This document shows positions 60,915 through 64,000 of a DNA stretch of 64,000 bases, one piece after another. A program made the position numbers and the translations under genes. The stretch lies in NCBI RefSeq assembly GCF_900110215.1, contig NZ_FOCX01000001.1, positions 204,882 to 268,881 of the forward strand, read 5' to 3'. Source of the stretch: Halorientalis persicus. GTDB taxonomy: Archaea > Halobacteriota > Halobacteria > Halobacteriales > Haloarculaceae. Numbering within the stretch: the first letter of the stretch is position 1; every line of letters starts with the position of its first letter. Under the pieces are notes generated by a model, which did not search any database, was not told where the DNA came from, and saw only the letters and a program-made list of their open reading frames with translations.

Positions 60915-61250
60915 TCAGCTCGAGCGCGAACTGACTGCCGACCAGACCGCGATCGCGGCCAGTACGAGTGCGGGGATCAGCGGCAGGGCCAAATAGGTGT
61001 TCCGCCAGCCCCAGCCGAGGGCGGCAACGCTCCCGCGGGCCGCGGGCAGCAGGTACAGCGCGCCCGGGACCAGCAGGAAGGCGACGACGATGGCGGCGAC
61101 CAGCAGCCAGCCACGCCAGTCGAACTCCTCGTCCACGTCGCCGACGGTGTTGCGCGGGTAGGCATCGCCGGGATCGTCACCGTCTCCGGTCGTGTCGCCG
61201 TCGCTGTCTTCGACGGCTCCCGGTTCGTGGACGTACGTGTCGTCGCTCAC
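60915..61250 (-). CDS. Small membrane protein of unknown function
   Basis: 111 residues starting MSDDTYVHEPGAVEDSDGDT. An acidic N-terminal half is followed by two membrane segments (WLLVAAIVVAFLLVPGALYL and NTYLALPLIPALVLAAIAVW). Its start overlaps the stop of the zinc-dehydrogenase gene by four bases, so it is expressed with that gene. It does not match a family I know; pairs like this are common in haloarchaea next to oxidoreductases. Confidence 0.7.
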   Translation of the reverse strand: MSDDTYVHEPGAVEDSDGDTTGDGDDPGDAYPRNTVGDVDEEFDWRGWLLVAAIVVAFLLVPGALYLLPAARGSVAALGWGWRNTYLALPLIPALVLAAIAVWSAVSSRSS

Positions 61251-62287
61251 AGTTCGCTGTCGGGTCTGACGACGACCTTGCCGAAGCCCTCACGATCCTG
61301 GAGCATCTCGTGGGCGCGGTCGGTCTCGCTCATCGGCAGCGTGTCCCGGATCCGGGGCTCGAACTCGCCCTCCCAGACCAGTTCCAGCACGTCGTCGACC
61401 TCACCGGGGGTACCCATCGTCGAGCCGATGACTTTCAGCTGGTTCCAGAAGATGCGGTTCACGTCGGTCTCGGGGTTGGGCCCGGTGGTCGCACCGCAGG
61501 TGACCAGCCGGCCACCCTTCGCGAGGCTGGCAAGCGAGTTGTCCCAGGTGGCGGCCCCGATGTGGTCGACGACCACGTCGACGCCGCGGTGGCCCGTAAT
61601 CTCCCGGACCGCGTCGGCGAAGTCCTCCTGCTCGTAGTTGATGACCTCGTCCGCGCCGAGTTCCTCGGCGTAGTCGAGTTTCTCCTCGCTACTGGCGGTC
61701 GCGTACACTTCCGCACCGAGGTACTTCGCGATCTGGAGCGCGGCGTGCCCGACGCCACCGCTCGCGCCGAGTACCAGCACGTTCTCGCCGGGCTGGAGGT
61801 CAGCACGGGTCACCAGCATCCGCCAGGCGGTCTGGAAGACGAGCGACGCCGACCCCGCGACCTCCCAGTCGACGTGGTCGGGCACCGGCACGAGGTTGTC
61901 CGCGGGGACCGCGGCCTGCTCGGCGTGGACGCCCCGGACGTGTTCGCCGAGGATGTGGAAGTCCACGCACATCGTCGGTTCGCCGTCGCGACAGAACTCA
62001 CAGGAGCCACAGGAGACGCCCGCCGAGACGGCGACGTGATCGCCCTCCTCGAAGCGGTCCACGTCCGCGCCGACCTCGGTGACGACGCCCGCCGCGTCAC
62101 TGCCGGGGATGTGGGGCATCTCCAGGTCGATGCCCGGAAGGCCGCGCCGTGTCCAGACGTCGAGGTGGTTGAGCGCCGCCGCCTTCACGTCCACGAGGAC
62201 TTCGTCGTCGGCCGGCTCGGGGTCCGGGAACTCGCCGTACTCGATGACGTCGGTGTCGCCGTGCTCGGAGAATTGGACTGCCTGCAT
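61247..62287 (-). CDS. Zinc-type alcohol dehydrogenase/quinone reductase (MDR superfamily)
   Basis: 346 residues starting MQAVQFSEHGDTDVIEYGEF, chosen over upstream in-frame codons because a TATA-like box (minus-strand GTTTTGC, near 62312-62318) lies 25-31 bases before it. GroES-like N-terminal domain with the GCSCGSCEFC-type cluster (VSCGSCEFCRDGEPTMC), which binds structural zinc, then the Rossmann domain with GASGGVGHAALQIAKYLG. The catalytic zinc ligands (HLD, GSDAAG) are present in part; the first ligand in this family is often cysteine, but here LNHLDVW replaces it, so it is closer to the quinone-reductase-like group. Substrate unknown. Confidence 0.85.
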   Translation of the reverse strand: MQAVQFSEHGDTDVIEYGEFPDPEPADDEVLVDVKAAALNHLDVWTRRGLPGIDLEMPHIPGSDAAGVVTEVGADVDRFEEGDHVAVSAGVSCGSCEFCRDGEPTMCVDFHILGEHVRGVHAEQAAVPADNLVPVPDHVDWEVAGSASLVFQTAWRMLVTRADLQPGENVLVLGASGGVGHAALQIAKYLGAEVYATASSEEKLDYAEELGADEVINYEQEDFADAVREITGHRGVDVVVDHIGAATWDNSLASLAKGGRLVTCGATTGPNPETDVNRIFWNQLKVIGSTMGTPGEVDDVLELVWEGEFEPRIRDTLPMSETDRAHEMLQDREGFGKVVVRPDSEL

Positions 62288-62342
62288 ACCCGTCTGCTCG
62301 GCCGGCGCGTGCAAAACGTTGACGACTGACCGAGCCGTTCGG

Positions 62343-62495
62343 TCACACCCCGTCGGAAGCGGCGACGAACGCCGCGAAACTCGCCTCGTGCCCGGTCCGT
62401 GCAACGTGATCGTCGCGCCGTCCCGCGGCCGACTCGCGATCGGCCACGATCGCTTCTGCCTCGCAGTCGTGGCAGACGAAATGGTACCGTGCCAT
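62343..62495 (-). CDS. 50-residue C2H2-like zinc-binding protein
   Basis: MARYHFVCHDCEAEAIVADR and 30 more residues, ending in TGA at 62343-62345. The pattern is C-x2-C (CHDC), then 18 residues, then H-x5-H (HVARTGH), a C2H2-type zinc site. A TATA-like block (ATTAATAATAATG on the minus strand, about 62514-62527) lies 19-32 bases before the ATG at 62493-62495, so a leaderless transcript is likely. Small zinc-finger proteins of this size are abundant in haloarchaea and include regulators. It is too short for usual gene finding. Between here and the zinc dehydrogenase only 55 bases separate the genes. Confidence 0.65.
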   Translation of the reverse strand: MARYHFVCHDCEAEAIVADRESAAGRRDDHVARTGHEASFAAFVAASDGV

Positions 62496-62513
62496 TATAT
62501 GTAACTCAGTTCG

Positions 62514-62527
62514 CATTATTATTAATA
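62514..62527 (-). promoter_or_regulatory. TATA-like block for the C2H2-like gene
   Basis: CATTATTATTAATA on the plus strand, the only A/T-rich block in this area. Its spacing to the ATG at 62495 fits a leaderless haloarchaeal promoter on the minus strand. Confidence 0.5.
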
Positions 62528-62657
62528 GCTTCTCTTCGGCACATTGGACCGTTGGCCATCGAACCGTCGGTTCGAGGGGCGGGCCGAATCGGTCCCGGTG
62601 GCCAGGATCACCGGGGACGTGCGGGAGTGTTTAGGGGACGCGACCGGAAGGTCCGCT

Positions 62658-63314
62658 ATGGTCGACTTCCAGTCACGCGACACGCGACGCTCTCTCGACG
62701 AGGACGAAGACGACGCCGAGGCCGACGCGGAGGCGGCCGATACGGAGCCGTCGGACCAGGCGGACGACGGCCACGACAGTGACGACCACGATCACGATCG
62801 CCACGAACACGACCACGATCACCACGCACACGATCCCGAGTCCCTCGGCGTGGCCATCGTGACGGTCTCGTCGTCACGGACACGGGAGGACGACCCCGCG
62901 GGCGACACCATCGAGGCCGCCCTGACCGACGCGGGCCACGAGGTCGCCGTCAGGGACGTGATCCGGGACGACCACGACGGCGTGCAAAACACCGTCGACG
63001 CGGTCGCCGGCCGCGGCGACGTGGACGCCGTCGTCACCACCGGCGGTACCGGCGTCACACCCGACGACGTGACCATCGAGGCCGTCACCCCACTGTTCGA
63101 CAAGGAGTTACCCGGCTTCGGCGAACTGTTCAGAACCCTCTCCTACGACGAGATCGGGACGAAAGTCGTCGCGACCCGCGCTACCGCGGGCATCGTCGAC
63201 AGCGCTGTCGTCTTCTGTCTCCCGGGCAGCGAGAACGCCGCCCGCCTCGGGGCCGAGGAGATCATCGTCGAACAGGCCCCACATCTCGCCGGACTCGCCC
63301 AGCGAGAGCGCTAG
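62658..63314 (+). CDS. moaB: MoaB/MogA-type molybdenum cofactor protein with His-rich segment
   Basis: 218 residues starting MVDFQSRDTRRSLDEDEDDA; a TTTAG box near 62627 lies about 28-31 bases upstream. Residues 1-60 are low-complexity: an acidic part, then a His/Asp run (GHDSDDHDHDRHEHDHDHHA). The rest is the MoaB/MogA core: GVAIVTVSSSRTREDDPAGD, VTTGGTGVTPDDVTIEAVTP (the molybdopterin-binding loop) and SYDEIGTKVVATRATAGIVD and FCLPGSENAA. It adenylates molybdopterin before metal insertion. The His-rich segment could store or hand over metal but has no shown role. It overlaps the following minus gene by four bases. Confidence 0.9.
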   Translation: MVDFQSRDTRRSLDEDEDDAEADAEAADTEPSDQADDGHDSDDHDHDRHEHDHDHHAHDPESLGVAIVTVSSSRTREDDPAGDTIEAALTDAGHEVAVRDVIRDDHDGVQNTVDAVAGRGDVDAVVTTGGTGVTPDDVTIEAVTPLFDKELPGFGELFRTLSYDEIGTKVVATRATAGIVDSAVVFCLPGSENAARLGAEEIIVEQAPHLAGLAQRER

Positions 63315-64000
63315 TCGAGCCGCCGACGGGCGGCCAGCAACCCGGCCAGCACCAGCCCGATCGCCGCCGCGAGCGGTCCGAATCCGGGACCGTCGGCCGT
63401 CGTCGTCGTGTCTGTCGTCGTCGCTGCGGTCGACTCGCCGGGGTCGTCCGCAGGGGCGGACGCATCGAATCGGCTGGCCGTCGACCGGTCGGTCGCCGAC
63501 CCGTCGTCGCTCCCGTCCGGCACGGGTGCCAGTACGGAGAACGCTGCCGTCCGGTTGCCGACGGTGGCGCGGTACTCGCCCGGTCGCTCCATCGTCGTCG
63601 CAACCGAGACCGTCTCCGTCTCGGTATCGGGCACGGCCACCGACAGTTCCTCGGCCACGCTGTCGGTCCCGTTCGCATCCCGGCGGTCGACCGTCAGCGG
63701 CACCTGCTCCGTTCCGTTGCCGGTCCCGTCGAACTCGACCGTGATCTCGACCCGCGAGCCCGCGTCGACGGTCGCCCGACTCGTCCGAACGGCCGCGACC
63801 GACACCGCCGAGTCGTTGGTCGAACCGTTCGCCGAGTCGTCGCCGTCGGTCTGTAAGTCCAGCGGGTTGGGCACGTCCGGGTTGATATCCGCGCCACCGG
63901 CACCCGCACCGTCCGACCCGTCGTTCCCGTCGCTATCGTCCGACCCGTCGTTCCCGTCGCTATCGTCCGACCCGTCGTTCCCGTCGCTATCGTCCGACCC
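63311..64000 (-). CDS. PGF-CTERM surface protein, N-terminus beyond window edge
   Basis: Open from the window end to a stop at 63311, so only the C-terminal 230 or so residues are seen; no start codon within the window is needed. The visible part starts in a GSDDSDGND nonapeptide repeat (see the repeat entry), has a beta-rich domain (VDAGSRVEITVEFDGTGNGT) and a Thr/Asp-rich spacer, and ends GPGFGPLAAAIGLVLAGLLA followed by ARRRLD. That is a PGF-CTERM signal for archaeosortase-A processing. The nature of the N-terminal part is unknown. Confidence 0.75.
   Translation of the reverse strand, partial: GSDDSDGNDGSDDSDGNDGSDDSDGNDGSDGAGAGGADINPDVPNPLDLQTDGDDSANGSTNDSAVSVAAVRTSRATVDAGSRVEITVEFDGTGNGTEQVPLTVDRRDANGTDSVAEELSVAVPDTETETVSVATTMERPGEYRATVGNRTAAFSVLAPVPDGSDDGSATDRSTASRFDASAPADDPGESTAATTTDTTTTADGPGFGPLAAAIGLVLAGLLAARRRLD
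63911..64000 (-). repeat. 27-bp tandem repeat (GSDDSDGND) at the window end
   Basis: At least 3.3 exact copies of a 27-base unit (GTCCGACCCGTCGTTCCCGT plus seven bases, plus strand) reach the last base of the window. In frame with the surface protein it codes GSDDSDGND repeats. Perfect copies point to recent expansion; the total number is not visible. Confidence 0.9.

Noticed and set aside
1..64000. Insertion sequences or transposases
   Set aside because: No transposase motifs, no terminal inverted repeats flanking a gene, and no truncated transposase fragments were seen on either strand.

Overview
The window comes from a halophilic archaeon (class Halobacteria). The evidence is very high GC with strong G/C third positions, acid-rich proteins, many genes whose start codon lies 25-33 bases after a TATA-like box (leaderless transcripts), TAT lipoproteins with a lipobox, PGF-CTERM surface proteins, and the archaeal S10/spc ribosomal gene order. 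From remembered sequences the ribosomal proteins look closest to Haloarcula relatives; no search was run.

Layout. 1-2077 (minus): cmk (cut by the window edge), a DUF106 YidC-like insertase, and adk. 2168-11665: a transport and stress block with two convergent Trk potassium systems (trkA-trkH against trkH-trkA), a UspA protein joined to an APC permease carrying two more Usp domains, a DUF2304 membrane protein and a broken sulfatase-like gene. 11781-26243 (minus): a single tight run of secY, 23 ribosomal protein genes, the RNase P protein Rpp29 and a SPOUT methyltransferase, mostly overlapping by 1-10 bases or spaced by 1-7. 26428-33138: an orphan sensory-rhodopsin-transducer-like protein, tRNA-Gly, a 1786-residue PGF-CTERM surface protein and a small acidic protein. 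33328-43416: SHOCT protein, two FAD oxidoreductases, a lipoprotein, a methyl-accepting transducer without an external sensor domain, and several haloarchaeal proteins of unknown role. 43527-46167: a substrate-binding lipoprotein followed by a PAP2 phosphatase. 46289-53972: carB and carA facing each other across three unknown genes, with an Lrp/AsnC regulator divergent from carA. 54164-64000: a lipid-kinase remnant, idi, a secreted CARDB protein, an SDR, a 7TM histidine kinase, a zinc-type alcohol dehydrogenase, a tiny C2H2-like protein, a MoaB with a His-rich segment, and the end of another PGF-CTERM protein.

How the parts work together. The ribosomal/SecY block supplies ribosome assembly and membrane export, with the DUF106 protein as a likely insertase partner. 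Adk and Cmk serve nucleotide balance and CarAB feeds pyrimidine and arginine synthesis; a shared CGAATTTCG element upstream of both car genes points to joint control, plausibly by the adjacent Lrp protein. The Trk systems suit the high-potassium cytoplasm of a salt-in halophile.

The strongest observations are: an apparently circularly permuted family-5 substrate-binding protein (43527-45314); an IDI-1 isomerase with alanine at the position of the catalytic cysteine (55189-55779); the shared palindromic element at the split car genes; a Cys-rich basic insert in the giant surface protein; a duplicated helix-hairpin-helix unit in L32e; and a 50-residue C2H2-like gene at 62343-62495. All functional statements are by reading and remembered family knowledge; no alignment or search was run.
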